Shown: positions 47,632 through 59,094 of the stretch, piece after piece | Layout: every line of letters starts with the position of its first letter | Numbering within the stretch: position 1 is the first letter of the stretch | DNA from: Physcomitrium patens | Taxonomy: Eukaryota > Streptophyta > Bryopsida > Funariales > Funariaceae | Assembly: GCF_000002425.4 (NCBI RefSeq) | Contig: NC_037269.1 | Coordinates: 139,599-203,598 of the forward strand | DNA: 64,000 bases | Reading direction: 5' to 3' | Made by a program: the position numbers and the translations under genes | Notes under the pieces: generated by a model | Databases searched by the model: none | What the model was told of the DNA's origin: nothing | What the model saw: only the letters and a program-made list of their open reading frames with translations

Positions 47632-47800
47632 AAATAGGAGTAGATGATAAGCTCTATCCAATATCTTTTCATTCTATGGAATTTTTAGCAACTGAAACTA
47701 ATTATGAAATCCATAACAAAGAACTTCTTATAATTTTCGATTCATTTCAAGAATGGTGTTATTATCTAGAAGGTACTTTAAATTCAATCACCATATAATC
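47632..47800 (+). pseudogene. RNase H relic of the second chromovirus
   Basis: Reads GVDDKLYPI, then TNYEIHNKELLIIFDSFQEW, matching 26,752-26,880 of the intact pol. It resumes right after the LTR-type insertion. Confidence 0.7.
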
Positions 47801-47834
47801 AACCAAAAAAAACAAGATCAATTATAACAAGAAA

Positions 47835-48560
47835 ACATCATATTTGGCATCAATTAAGAGTTACTTTTAATTAGTAATGTAAAGAGAAAGATGCAATAAA
47901 AAATAAATAAATAAATAAAATAATAATATAAATAAGTGAAACAAGTAAAATCAAACAATTACATATAAAATAAGTAATTTATAGTCTATTCATTGAGTTT
48001 TTATTTATTAAAAAAATAAATTAAATATTAAAAAATATTTTTTTAAATAGATAATTTTATTATCTTTTTAATGACATAAAAAGTATATAAATCCAAATTA
48101 CTATAAATAAGTTATAAAAGCTTAAAGATAAGAAATGAATAATTAAAAAATTAAATAAAAATAATTTATCTCAAGTATAATTTGACTATAGATCAAGGAT
48201 TCGAACCTCACCAAGGCTCATATGTAATATAAATAGGTTATTAAAAGAGGCCTCAAGGCTTTAGTTTTATCTTCCTACCTACATTTAAGATGCTACAATC
48301 CATATAGAACTTATGCACCTTCTTTCCTACAAAGATTAGATTAGCTATTGGTCCTTCTATTTTCTACTAATAAAACTCATATTTTTTACATTTTTAACTT
48401 CACCATGGTATTTTTAACTAATTATTGATAGGATTTTTATAAGTAATTTATATAGATAGAAGGCCACTAAAGATATTTGTCTCAAAACTAACCTTTAATA
48501 TTTAATAATAAGTAAAAATATCAAATCAACTAAGATAACTGTTTCTAAGATTTACTAAGA
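47835..48560 (+). repeat. Interspersed repeat E, copy 4
   Basis: Shares with copy 1 the AAGGCTCATATGTAATATAAATAGG-like block (split here), the GCTACAATCCATATAGAACT block and the TTTTCTACTAATAAAACT block. It separates the RNase H and integrase relics. Confidence 0.55.
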
Positions 48561-48759
48561 TTCTAATTTTATAAATTTTTATCTATTAAGACTATTTTAA
48601 TTAATAAATATTTCTAAATTCTAATAAATAATTAAGTGGTAAAAATAATTCTTTGATTTTGTGTATTTGTATAACTAAATGTTTCAAAACTATGTTTTTA
48701 ATCAATATTTTAATCAAGATGTATTAGTAGAATTTACATAGCTTCAAATATAAAAGACA

Positions 48760-49650
48760 ATGAAATACTTTGTATAATCATGTAATATTTGCTAAAGATC
48801 AAAAACTCCTTATTATTGACCTTATAGACTTGTTTGGCCATTACCTATTTTGAAACAAACATAGTTTTTTGTTTTTATGAATTTCACCATGGATCTATGA
48901 GCCTTAGATTTCTATGATTTTATATTTGTAATAGTAGATCATTTTACCAAGATGATATAATTTTTACCATGTATAAAATCTATCATAAGTAAAGAAATGA
49001 CTAAAATTTTCTTAACAACAACTATTGCTATCATAGGTTGTCTAAAACTATTAAATCAAATAGAGGGATCTAATTTGTATCAAGATTTTAGAAAATCCTT
49101 TTCAAGATTCTAAAGATGGATGTAAAATTCTCTTTAATTTTTTATTCTCAAACTAATAAAAAAGTAAAATGGATGAATCAAATTCTAAAGCAATATTTGA
49201 AATGTACCATCAATTACCATCAAGATGATTGGATAATTTTTTTGCTATTGAAAAAATTTGAATATAATAATATAATATATTCTTCTATTCAACAAATACC
49301 TTTCTTTACTAATTATGGTTATCATCTATGATTTAATAAATTTGACTTTTCAAAAGTTGATAATTGTATGACAAAAGATTTGGCAAATCATTTATTTGAG
49401 CTACATCCAATAATGAAGGTGGAATTAAAGGAAGCTCAAGAACAACAAAAGATATATAGATATGTGTATTGAAAAGAACAACCACAATTCATTGTAAGTA
49501 ATAAGATATGGCTATTTTTTTGCAATATCAAGATTATTCATCTTTGTGATAAATTGAACTATTATAGGCTTAAATCTTTCCTTATTTGTAAAAAAGTCAA
49601 TATTATTGCTTATCAATTAGATCTATAGTAGTTAATGAAGATCCAATCCA
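48760..49650 (+). pseudogene. Integrase relic of the second chromovirus
   Basis: The region 48,800-49,100 follows the intact integrase around the first two Asp residues. An open part, 49,116-49,331, reads FSLIFYSQTNKKVKWMNQIL, then QYLKCTINYHQDDW, matching the catalytic Glu segment at 27,800-27,905; here the Glu position is Lys/Val, so the site is dead. At the codon where the intact copy has TAA (27,891), this copy reads His in IN-Y-H-Q-D-D-W. Confidence 0.75.
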
Positions 49651-49660
49651 TACTCTATAT

Positions 49661-50987
49661 TGTCATATCGCGTGATTTGTTATTTGGGAATACACTGGAT
49701 ATCTAACTGTAGAGAGTTTAGTTTAAAATTTTGTATGTATCTTATCTTAGCTTCCAAAACTCCTTTAATTTTCATAAAATTCAAAATATAGCAAAATCCC
49801 TTCAAAACATATTTTTTCCGCAAAGCATTTTCTCTTCTTCAACTTTAGAAATTCATAACTCTTGATCTAACTGTTCAATTTATCTCAAATTTATAAAGTA
49901 CGTAGAACTCTTCTTAAAGTTTTATCATGCAATAAATCAACCACAAATTCACTTTTGATCTTTTGAAATCTAAGAAATCCTAGCAGATGCTCTAAATCCT
50001 ATTTTATAAGCACCTGAGCACTATTTTCTTAATATCTCAAGAACATCATATTCAAATGCCACCAAACTTATGTATAAAGTTTATTAACATAAATATATAC
50101 ATTTTCTGAAATTTTGAGCCAAAACCTTATCAAATTTCTTAAGATATAGCTCAAGACACAACCACTTGTAAATTGAGTCACTTACTACCCTTAGATTGCA
50201 TGTGCTAACATCAAAATCTAATATCTTCTTCACTCCAACTTAAAATCTAAGAAGCAATATGCAAAAAGTCTAATTGCAAAAGTGTTCTTTTTAGTCATAG
50301 TTGCTGATCCTCAATTGCCTTCTGTATGCATGCGTTATGTCAAAAAGAGTAACAATAGCTTCCAAATCAACACCTTAACTTTAAGCACCTATATCTCCTT
50401 CATATAAACTCCAAATCATACAAGATTTGTACCAAAATCATAGTCAAAAACCTAAGCTCTCTAACCTTAGTCTTCAAAATTCAAATGGCTCTGAAAAACT
50501 AACCCTAATCTCTAATATGACCTTGGGCAACCTCCTCAAAGTCTATTGGTCATGATTTTTGATCAATAGGAATGGAGATTTTCATTATCCATCTCCATTT
50601 ATCTATATGGATGCCGTAAACTCTCTTTTTATTACTGAAATCCCTCTCCAATTCTTTTTTTTACAAGATTTACTCAATATATGCTTTAAACACCAAATTA
50701 AAGAAACAAAATAAGACTTCAAGAGTCACCAATGTCTAATAAAGGTGATTCTAAATATTTAAAGTTACTACCAAAAAAGTCAATCTCAAAAGCCACTATC
50801 AAAAAAAATTAAACAAATTCTAATAATAATCTTTTTAAATAACTTCCTTTTAAAGTAGTAATTTAATCACACTCTACAACCAATTAAAATCTAATAACAT
50901 GGCTCTCACCATGTTGCTAAGTAAATTTTACATTAAATATATAATCACATTATTTTGACATGGTAGCTGAACTACAACACCACAACA
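49661..50987 (+). mobile_element. Solo LTR inserted between integrase and chromodomain
   Basis: Starts TGTCATATCGCGTG and ends about ACACCACAACA. It matches the LTR at 21,179-22,558 along most of its length. The pol homology stops at its left edge and resumes at its right edge (CATGTCTTTTCTTAA corresponding to CATGTTTCTTTGTTGG at 28,327), which fixes the insertion point. No internal region is present. Confidence 0.65.
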
Positions 50988-51049
50988 TGTCTTTTCTTAA
51001 ATCATATAATACAATGAATATCTTGAGAAGAAGACAAATACCATCTCTT

Positions 51050-51240
51050 CCTATAGAAGTGGATAATAATCAAAATTTCTAAGTAGAAGAAGTCTTAGAT
51101 TCAAATTGGTACTGAAATAGATTAAAATATCTTATTCATTAGAGAAGATTTGATATAAGTAAAAGCACATAGAAGTCACCTAAGAATCTTGTAAATGCAA
51201 CAAAAAAGGTTGAGGCTTTTTATCGATAACAACAAATAAA
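51050..51240 (+). pseudogene. Chromodomain relic of the second chromovirus
   Basis: Broken frame VEEVLDSNW, then RLKYLIH, RRFDISKST and KSPKNLVNATKKVEAFYR, parallel to VKKVLDSRQ, KLEYFVHWSGYDINERT and EPAKNLANAPQKVHEFHR in the intact element. Two Trp codons appear to have become stops. Confidence 0.7.
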
Positions 51241-51479
51241 GCTAAGATAAAAAAAATAAAAAAATCTTTATTATAAAAAAAAGAAGATTTAGAGAAGATA
51301 GTATTTAATCTTGTACCTAAATTTGTAACTATTGTGTATTTGTGATGTTAAATAGATGGAGAAGCAACAACTAATAAATTCAACTCAAGAGCTATGACTT
51401 ATTGACTTATTGGACAAGATATTGTAATTATTATAACCTTCAAAATGATATAATCAAAGTAAAGATCTTCAAGAACGAC

Positions 51480-52545
51480 ATGTCTTTTCTTAAATAAATG
51501 GTAAGATATAGTATGTTTAGTATCACAACCATGGGAGAAATTCCAAATGTTTGGTGATTTTGTTAGTAGTATGAATGACTCTTGATAATGTTTTAAGTTT
51601 TTTATTTCAAGGGACTTAAAAAGACTTTAATAATGATCAAATATCAAGATGGTCTTCTTGCCTTCGTAAGAAATACTATCAATAGTTGAGAGGAGTATAG
51701 AATGGATAGGATATTTTTTATTTTAGAATATATAAAATATAGGAATAAGAGAACCTAGTAAATTGATGAATAAATAGTTTAGAAGGTAAGATAGATGATG
51801 TAGTCAAAAAAAATAGTCATCATCAGTTGTATAGTGGTTGGCATTTTGAAGAAAGTATAAATAGTTTGAAGAAGAAGTAGAAAAGGCCAAACTAAAAAAA
51901 GTCATGAGCTAGGGTAAGCTTGGTGCTACCTCTTTGTTTCTTTGTTTTCTTGTAGAAGAAGAGTAATGGATAGAATTTGAATAATGTGAAGTGAAATTTT
52001 GGAAAGAAAGAAAGATTTGATTTAGATGATGTCAAAGAAGAAATTAAATTTATTCAGTGCAAAATTAAAAGTAGAGGATTGAAAAATTGATAATAGAAGA
52101 TATTTGTGAAATATGGATATAATTGGGAGAATTATAATACATTGAATATTGAAATTCAAGAAGAAGTCTATAGAATTTGGAATTGTATAAAGAAAATTCT
52201 TGAAAACAATAGCTAGTTTGGAGAATTTTAACAATTAGATTATGGAATGTTTTATGTAATCTTTTAAAATAATATAGTATTACTTATTGTTGTCATAAGT
52301 TTAGAAAGGAGAGGAGATAGTGAATACATAAGATAGAATTGTTGATTGCAATATTTTCTTTGATAGAATGCAGAAGACATATAGCATTCTTGGATGTTTC
52401 AGTTGATCAAAAGACAATTAATTGTATAACCCTAACATGAAAACTCATGCGGATAGTCTTTTCCATGTTTGAATCACTTAATATATATTTATTTTGATTA
52501 AATTAGTCTAAAGTAAGTAAAACGACAATCATTAGGACCTATCAA
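51480..52545 (+). repeat. LTR-like repeat F, copy 2
   Basis: Matches copy 1 at 19.87-20.69 kb (GGTAAGCTTGGTGCTACCTC, AGAGTAATGGATAG, AACCCTAACA, TAAGTAAAACGACAATCA). TATAAATA at about 51,857 lies upstream of the shared leader. It may belong to the 3' side of the second chromovirus or to a separate element. Confidence 0.45.
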
Positions 52546-52628
52546 TTATCTTTGAAGAGAATAGAGATTAGAATATATTGCAAACACAATTCGTCGTATT
52601 TTGAATATTTTCAATTTATGATGATTGT

Positions 52629-53831
52629 TGTCGTATTACGTGCTTTCCTACTCGAGAACGCGTTGGGCGTCTGGCTGTAGAAGGTAGTATGGAGATTCGC
52701 TAATATTCAAGCAGTTTATCGGTTTTTGACTTTTGGAAAATAAACAACTACAAGAATATAGCGTAAATCTATACGGATGTCCTTCGACTGCTCGCCGAAA
52801 TCCTTTTTGCCCCAGCCGGTAGATCTCTAGACGTTATAGAGAACCCCGAACAACCCAAACTGCTAATCTTTGATACCGCTTTATACTCACGATCCTATAT
52901 CCAGTGACTGTCTTGTTAGATTAACTCAATAAATTTCATTCACTCTGTATATTCAATCCTATAGACATCCTTTTAATTCTTCATCACAGACGTAACTCGA
53001 TTTCATAAAACAATCAAGAGTAATCACACCCACTTCATTAAAATCCAGATTCACTAGTACAACACTGACTTCAGCAACGATTGCCTCAGTCTTCCTAAAA
53101 CCCTATGAAGAAAAAAACCTAATTCTCTATCTTTTTTCTCTGCTCCGAAGCATGAAGCTATCTCCCCGTTCCTTCTCAAACCCCTAAAATCTTATTCTCT
53201 CTCCTTCATTTCTTAACCTATCCTCCCCTTTAACCCTAATTCTCCCCTCTTTCAAACCCTAGCCTCTGAATTTCTTCAATCTTCTGTCTTGGATCACGAA
53301 TTGGCTCCGCCGTCAAAGCTTTCTCCCCTGTTTTTACCATTAAGAGATCTTTTTACCAAAAGGACGTTCCCGAAACGGCACAAATGACGGAACAGCCTGA
53401 AACGAAATCGGAGCCCCATAATCGGGACCACATTGAGTCGCCTGACTAATTTAGGTCTCATATTGGCTAAGATGCCTGTAGTAAGACCTGGATGTCCCTG
53501 TAATTGGACCGTTTTGAGTTGTCCGACCAAATCAGGTCTCATATTGGGTAAGAGGACTCAGATTGGATGTCTTGAAATTGGATCCAATTGGCTCTTCAAA
53601 CCAAGCTCACTCGTCGTTGAATCGGTCTTTTCTCTTTCTACTGACTCCCGTTATTAGAATCGAACAGAGGATTTCAGTATGCCTCGGTTGATTGTAACGG
53701 GGTGACTGACCCTGGCCTCTCAGTATTTGCACTGGAATTGGTCGTTGCTCCCAATATTCGAGGTAACTAAATCATTAATAAAAGTCCCCTTTCTTTATAT
53801 TTTTATGGTATACTCGTGTTACAACACGACA
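52629..53831 (+). repeat. 3' LTR of the gag-protease element (left copy)
   Basis: TGTCGTATTACGTG at the start and GTGTTACAACACGACA at the end, with 6-bp inverted termini TGTCGT/ACGACA. It contains two tandem copies of an 80-90-bp unit ending AGGTCTCATATTGG (about 53,451 and 53,535). Short frames inside it are chance. Confidence 0.9.
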
Positions 53832-53850
53832 TCCACCCCCTCTGAACCTG
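53832..53850 (-). other. Polypurine tract of the gag-protease element
   Basis: On the minus strand the run CAGAGGGGGTGGA directly precedes the TGTCGTG start of the 3' LTR. Confidence 0.75.
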
Positions 53851-53879
53851 TGCATCCTCTGGTATGCACCAATTTACCC

Positions 53880-54155
53880 AATTGCTGTTTGATTTATAAT
53901 ATATTCTCTACGTCTTTGTCCAGTTCGTCTTTGTCACCTTCATTATCCAAATCACTTTCATCTTCTTGCTGCGTACCTAACTTACGTAATTCTCCTTTAA
54001 TATCATATAATCTTTTTCTTTTCTTTTCTTTTTTTTTAAATCATCAACTTTCTTATACATAATATTTCCATTCTCCAAAATACCAATAAAACTCACATCA
54101 AAGGCACCTTCATCTAGCAAGAGTACCTTTTCTTTTGTACCTCCATAATCTTGCC
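53880..54155 (-). pseudogene. Acidic C-terminal tail after the protease
   Basis: After the stop at 54,156 another frame reads TKEKVLLLDEGAFDVSFIGI and then KKVDDLKKKK. After a shift at an A-run it reads an acidic stretch (DESDLDNEGDKDELDKD), ending near 53,900. In the full-length relative this zone precedes RT, so the deletion of pol probably starts within it. Confidence 0.5.
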
Positions 54156-56528
54156 TTATAGTAGTACCTCTCGAAAATCCTTAAATCCTTCAACAATCTT
54201 TGGCAATGGTTTCTCCCTCAACCTATCTCGATTCTGTTCATGGTTAGGAGGTACTGTTAGAAAATGTACAGCTTTCCTCCCATCTTCGCTACGTATCCTT
54301 GCATAAGCAGAACCATCGTCAAGTACTTTTGTTTCCATCTGTGTTGCCGTAATATAAGGTTGTCCTAAAATCAACGGATAAGACGTTGTATCTTGAACAA
54401 AGAAATGTTGCTCCGTCGCAACATCCCCAATCTGAATTTTGACATCTGGACAAGCTCTATATAATTCGCCCCGTGTGTTATTAGCTACTCGTATTGCCCA
54501 TCCATGTTCCATATCAATTGGCCATTTTTGCTTCTTATAAAGCTCTTTAGACATAAGATTTATTTTAGAACCATAGTCGACTAAAGCAACAATTGGTTCT
54601 TCTATATTTCTTACTTTCACCAATACCTCAGTAGTTGCCCTTGCCCAATGCTTTTGTGTATAGTGACTTAAAGTTTCCATTTCCTTATCACTATAATCTT
54701 CAAAACGTACTCGCTGATTATACCCATTCTTTTCATTTGTTGGTTGCTTGTAACCAATATCAACCTCTTCTTCATCTTTATATATTCTTGCATCAATAGT
54801 ATGACTCATTCCAATTTCATCCATTAATTACCTCTTTCGCTTAATGCTGTCAATGATAACATCATGAAACTCCTTCTTTGCAATTTCCAAGACTTCTTTC
54901 AATGTGAATTCTACCTTAGCATTTAATATACGTTCTTCCAACACCCCTTTCAAATTTGTTGTCACTTCAATGTCAGAAAGTAGCTTATAAGCAATTGATT
55001 TGCCCTTATCTTTTGTCTCCCTTGTTTTTTCTTCCAATGATGCTAAGGTATCTTTTACAGGCAATTCTTATGAAGCTACCTCCCGAGCCTTGTCTCCTCG
55101 AGTTTGTCTCTTAGAAGAATTTCTTTCTCTCGTATCATCAAAAATTCCTCGTCTCTTTTCTTCCATCAAAGCTTCATGTTGGCTCTTAGCAATATATGCA
55201 TGAACTGAAAGAGACTCAACAGGATCCTCCCAACCTGTTGCACCTCGTATTGTAGCTGCAGTCCTCAATAACGCTTCTCGAGATAATTTCCCTTCTTGCA
55301 TTGTAGAAATGGAAGAAGCCCAAAAATCACTAATTTCCATACTTCCACCAAGGTCATCATCTACTCTAGCACCATAACTTACACTTTCTCGTGTTGCTGT
55401 TTCATACTCTTTTAAGTAATCTTGAACCAATGCTCTCATTCCTCCCTTGCCAAATTTGGTTTGAAGAAGATCCTCCCTATCTTTTAATGCTATCTTCCCA
55501 TATTTCCAGTAAATAATTCTTTGCCGTATCATATTATTAAATTCATTACAATCTTTCCTATTGTATGAAGCGTCATCACACTAAATGCATCTTTGTACGT
55601 ATCCTTGCTTCGAAATATTTTTCGAATTGTTTGTAGAAGTATTCTCTTCAAGTCTTGCCAATTTGATTTGAAGATCTCGCATTTCTCGTATAATTTCTTC
55701 CATCCCCATATCTGCTTTCCTTGATAAAGATGTCGAAGATTGAATTGTAGGCATTGTTGGTGGTGTTGTACGTATTGGAGCTTTGGGTGCTTGTACTGTT
55801 TTCCGAATATTGCTCCTATCCTTCCTCCTTTTTCTTCTTGTAAGCAACCCCACAGCATCTTCAATGTTCTTCCACTTTGTTGTCAATCCTTCATCTTCTT
55901 CTTTGTCTTCAAGAAGGAATTCTAATTTCCCTTGCAATTCTCCATCAGCAGCTTGAAGAAATAGATCAACTTTGTTCGGCTCCAATGTCAATTTTTCTAC
56001 CTTCGATAATTGAGAGTACAGCCTCTCAAATTCCCTTAGTAGCTCTGTTGCTTGCAAATTCTTATTAGGCCGTTCAATCCATTCCAGAAACAACTTCTTA
56101 GTAACGCGATCAGCATCTTTCAAGAAATATTCATTTTTCAATGCATGTGAAAAAACCTCCCATGAATTCCCATAACGATTCGTAATCGATGTAATATGGT
56201 CTCTTATCTCCGGCATCATTGCAAGTCCAAATAATTCAACCATTTTCTTCTCAAAAATCCAATTTAATTCCATTTCACGAACATAACATCTTAAATACCT
56301 TGAAATATTCCTTCCATCAAATTGATTAATTTTATTGAGCACTGCTTGCAATGCTTTGGTTGCCAAAGCTTCCTTTTGATCATTGCTTTGCTGTTGCTGC
56401 ATTGATAATGAGAAGGCTTGAAACATACTAGCAATAGACGGATCTATGTGCAGACCTTGTCCTTTAGAAGAACCCCCATTAGAAACTCCTCCCAAAGATC
56501 CTTCAAAATTTTTATTTTCGTTTTTCAT
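54156..56528 (-). pseudogene. gag-protease reading frame (791 codons, three stops)
   Basis: All parts share one frame on the minus strand: gag 56,528-55,068, a linker 55,064-54,828 and protease 54,824-54,156. gag has a capsid-like region (QFDGRNISRYLRCYVREMEL, FLEWIERPNKNLQATELLRE, EPNKVDLFLQAADGELQGKL) and a CCHC knuckle at 55,589-55,548 in which the His codon reads TAC (Tyr) and the codon after Ile is TAG (55,583-55,581). The other stops are TAA at 55,067 and 54,827, where CAA would fit. The protease has V-D-Y-G-S-K-I-N at about 54,578, with Tyr where Ser/Thr is usual, followed by a P-L-I-L-G-Q flap-type strand. Stops and changed residues are all single transitions. The frame was recently whole. 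Confidence 0.85.
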
Positions 56529-56577
56529 AAAAATAAAAATAAAATCAAACGAAATCCAATACCTTCCACCTCAAGCT

Positions 56578-56595
56578 TTCACGTCGGGTTCACCA
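56578..56595 (-). other. Primer-binding site for tRNA-Trp
   Basis: On the minus strand, TGGTGAACCCGACGTGAA. Its complement, TTCACGTCGGGTTCACCA, equals the 3' end of plant tRNA-Trp(CCA) plus CCA, as far as I recall that sequence. It lies five bases inside the 5' LTR. This contrasts with the self-priming chromoviruses in the same window. Confidence 0.75.
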
Positions 56596-56600
56596 CTTTA

Positions 56601-59081
56601 TGTCGTATTTCGTACTTTCCTGCTCGAGAACGTACCGGTGTCGTGTTGTAACACGAGTATACCGTGAAAATATAAAGAAAGGGGACTTTTATTAATATTC
56701 AGTTACCTCGAATATTAGGAGCAACGACCAATTCCAGTGCTAATACTGAGTGGCCAGGTTCAGTCACCCCGTTACAATCAGCCGGGGCATACTGAAATGC
56801 TCCATTCGATTCCAATAATAGGAGTCAGCAGAAAGGGAAAGGACTAATTCACACAACTGGTGAGCCTGGTTCGAAGAGACAATTGGATCCAATTTCAAGA
56901 CATCCAATCCGGGTCCTCTTACTCAATATGAGACCTGAATTGGTCGGGCAATCCAATGTAGTCTAATTATAGGAAAATCTAGGTCTGACTATGGGCCTCA
57001 GTCAATCTGACGCGAAGGACCAATTTGATCTAATTATGGGAACATCCGGGTCTTACTATTGGACTCTTAGCCAATATGAAACCTGAATTGGTCGGGCGAC
57101 TCAATGTGGTCCCAATTACGGGGTTTCGATTGTGTTTCAGGCTGTCCTGTTTTTTGTGCCGTTTCAGGGAACGTTGTTTTCGGTAAAAGGATCTCTTAAA
57201 GGTAAAAATGGAGGAGAAAGCTTTGACGGTGAGAGCCAATTTCGGATCCAAGCTCTGGTGGTGGGAGCCAATTCTGGGTCCAAGATGGAGGATTGAAGAA
57301 ATTCAGAATTAAGGTTAAGAAATGAGGGGGGGAGAGAATAAGTTTTTTGGGGAGTTTTTGAAAGATCAGAGAGCTAGCTTCATGCTTCGAGCGGAAAAAA
57401 AAGACAAAAAATTGGGTTTTTTTTCTTCATTGGGTTTTGGGAATACTGAGGCAATTGTTGCTGAATAGTCGAAGTGTTGTAATGGTGATTCGAGATTTTT
57501 AATGAAGTGGGTTTGATTACTCTTGACTGTTTTGTGAAATCGAGTTACCTCTGTGATGAAGAATTAAAAGGGTGTCTATAGGATTGAGTATGGGGAGTGA
57601 ATGAAATTTATTGGGTTAATCTAACGAGACAGTCAGTGGATACAAGATCGTGAGTATAAAGCGACATCGAAGATTAGCAGTTTGGGTTGTTCGGGGTTCT
57701 CTGTAACGTCTAGAGACCTACCGACTGGGGCAAAAAGGACTTTGGCGAGCAGTCGAAGGACATCCGTATAGATTTACGGTGTATTCTTGCAGTTGTTTAT
57801 ATTCCAACAGTCAAAAACTGATAGACTGTTTGAATATTAGCGAATCTCCATACTACCTTCTACAGCCAGACGTCCAGCGCATTTTGGAGGAAGAAAGCAC
57901 GTAATACGACACCGGGCGTCTGGCTGTAGAAGGTAGTATGGAGATTCGCTAATATTCAAGTAGTTTATCAGTTTTTGACTTTTGGAATATAAATAACTAC
58001 AAGAATATACCGTAAATCTATACGGATGTCGTTCGACTGCTTGTCGAAATCCTTTTTGCCCCAGCTAGTAGGTCTCTAGATGTTATAGAGAACCTCGAAT
58101 AACCCAAACTGCTAATCTTTGATACCGCTTTATACTTACGATCCTATATCCACTGACTATCTCGTTAGATTAACCCAATAAATTTCATTCACTTCCCATA
58201 CTCAATCCTATAAATACCCTTTTAATTCTTCATCACAGACGTAACTCGATTTCACAAAACAATCAAGAGTAATCACACCCACTTCATTAAAATCCCGATT
58301 CACTAATACAACACTAACTTCAGCAACGATTGCCTCAGGCTTCCCAAAACCCTGTGAAGAAAAAAAATCCAATTCTCTGTCTTTTTTCTCTACTTCGAAG
58401 CATGAAGCTATCTTCCCGTTCCTTCTCAAACCCCTAAAATCTTATTCTCTCCCCTTCATTTCTTAACCTATCCTCCCCTTTAACCCTAATTCTCCCCTCT
58501 TTCAAACCCTAGCCTCTGAATTTCTTCAATCTTCTGTCTTGGATCAGGAATTGGCTCCACCGTCAAAGCTTTCTCCTCCGTTTTTACTTTTTAGAGATCT
58601 TTTTACTGAAAGGACGTTCCCGGAGCGGCACAAAAGACGGAACAGCCTGAAACGGAATTGGAGCCCCGTAATCGGGACCACATTGAGTCGCCTGACCAAT
58701 TTAGGTCTCATATTGGCTAAGATGCCTGTAGTAAGACCTGGATGTCCCTGTAATTGGACCGTTTTGAGTTGTCCGACCAAGTCAGGTCTCATATTGGGTA
58801 AGAGGACTCGGATTGGATGTCTTGAAATTGGATCCAATTGGCTCTTCAAACCAAGCTCACTCGTCGTTGAATCGGTCCTTTCTCTTTCTACTGACTCCCG
58901 TTATTGGAATCGAACAGAGGATTTCAGTATGCCTCGGTTGATTGTAACGGGGTGACTGACCCTGGCCTCTCAGTATTTGCACTGAAATTGGTCGTTGCTC
59001 CCAATATTCGAGGTAACTGAATCATTAATAAAAGTCCCCTTTCTTTATATTTTCACGGTATACTCGTGTTACAACACGACA
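56601..59081 (+). repeat. 5' LTR of the gag-protease element, split by an inverted LTR
   Basis: The first 38 bp (56,601-56,638, TGTCGTATTTCGTAC...CCGG) and the remainder (57,916-59,081) together make 1204 bp, matching the 1203-bp left LTR. The break is exactly at the inserted LTR with a duplicated CCGG. Confidence 0.9.
56639..57911 (-). mobile_element. Inverted solo LTR of the same family
   Basis: Starts TGTCGTGTTGTAACACGAGT and ends GCACGTAATACGACA, 1273 bp, reverse orientation. Flanked by CCGG at 56,635-56,638 and 57,912-57,915. About 70 bp longer than its neighbours because it holds an extra copy of the internal GGTCTCATATTGG-type unit. Confidence 0.9.
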
Positions 59082-59094
59082 CCACTCTTTATGG

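Larger units (their letters stand above)
44168..51240 (+). mobile_element. Second, decayed chromovirus with three insertions
   Basis: The parts line up with the intact element: LTR (44,168-44,702), gag (about 45,180), RT (45,700-46,550), RNase H (47,635-47,800), integrase (48,760-49,650) and chromodomain (51,050-51,240). Foreign DNA sits at 46,560-47,630, 47,835-48,560 and 49,661-50,987. No 3' LTR is recognisable. It has lost most CpG and is full of stops, so it is much older than the 23-kb copy. Confidence 0.75.
52629..59081 (-). mobile_element. Non-autonomous Ty3 element with gag-protease only
   Basis: Oriented on the minus strand. 5' LTR 59,081 to 56,601 (interrupted by an inverted LTR), PBS 56,595-56,578, one gag-protease reading frame 56,528-54,156, a short acidic tail region, polypurine tract at about 53,846-53,832, 3' LTR 53,831-52,629. 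The internal region is only about 2.8 kb, and no RT, RNase H or integrase is present, although the related element at 36-42.6 kb has them. LTRs of 1203 and 1204 bp differ by roughly 5%. The outer flanks (ATTGT and CCACT) do not match, so no target duplication is evident. Confidence 0.85.

Noticed and set aside
58539-58955. 138-codon plus-strand frame and its minus-strand counterpart
   Set aside because: Both fall in the LTR of the gag-protease element and arise from its GC-richer tandem unit; the same frames recur in the left LTR with stops.
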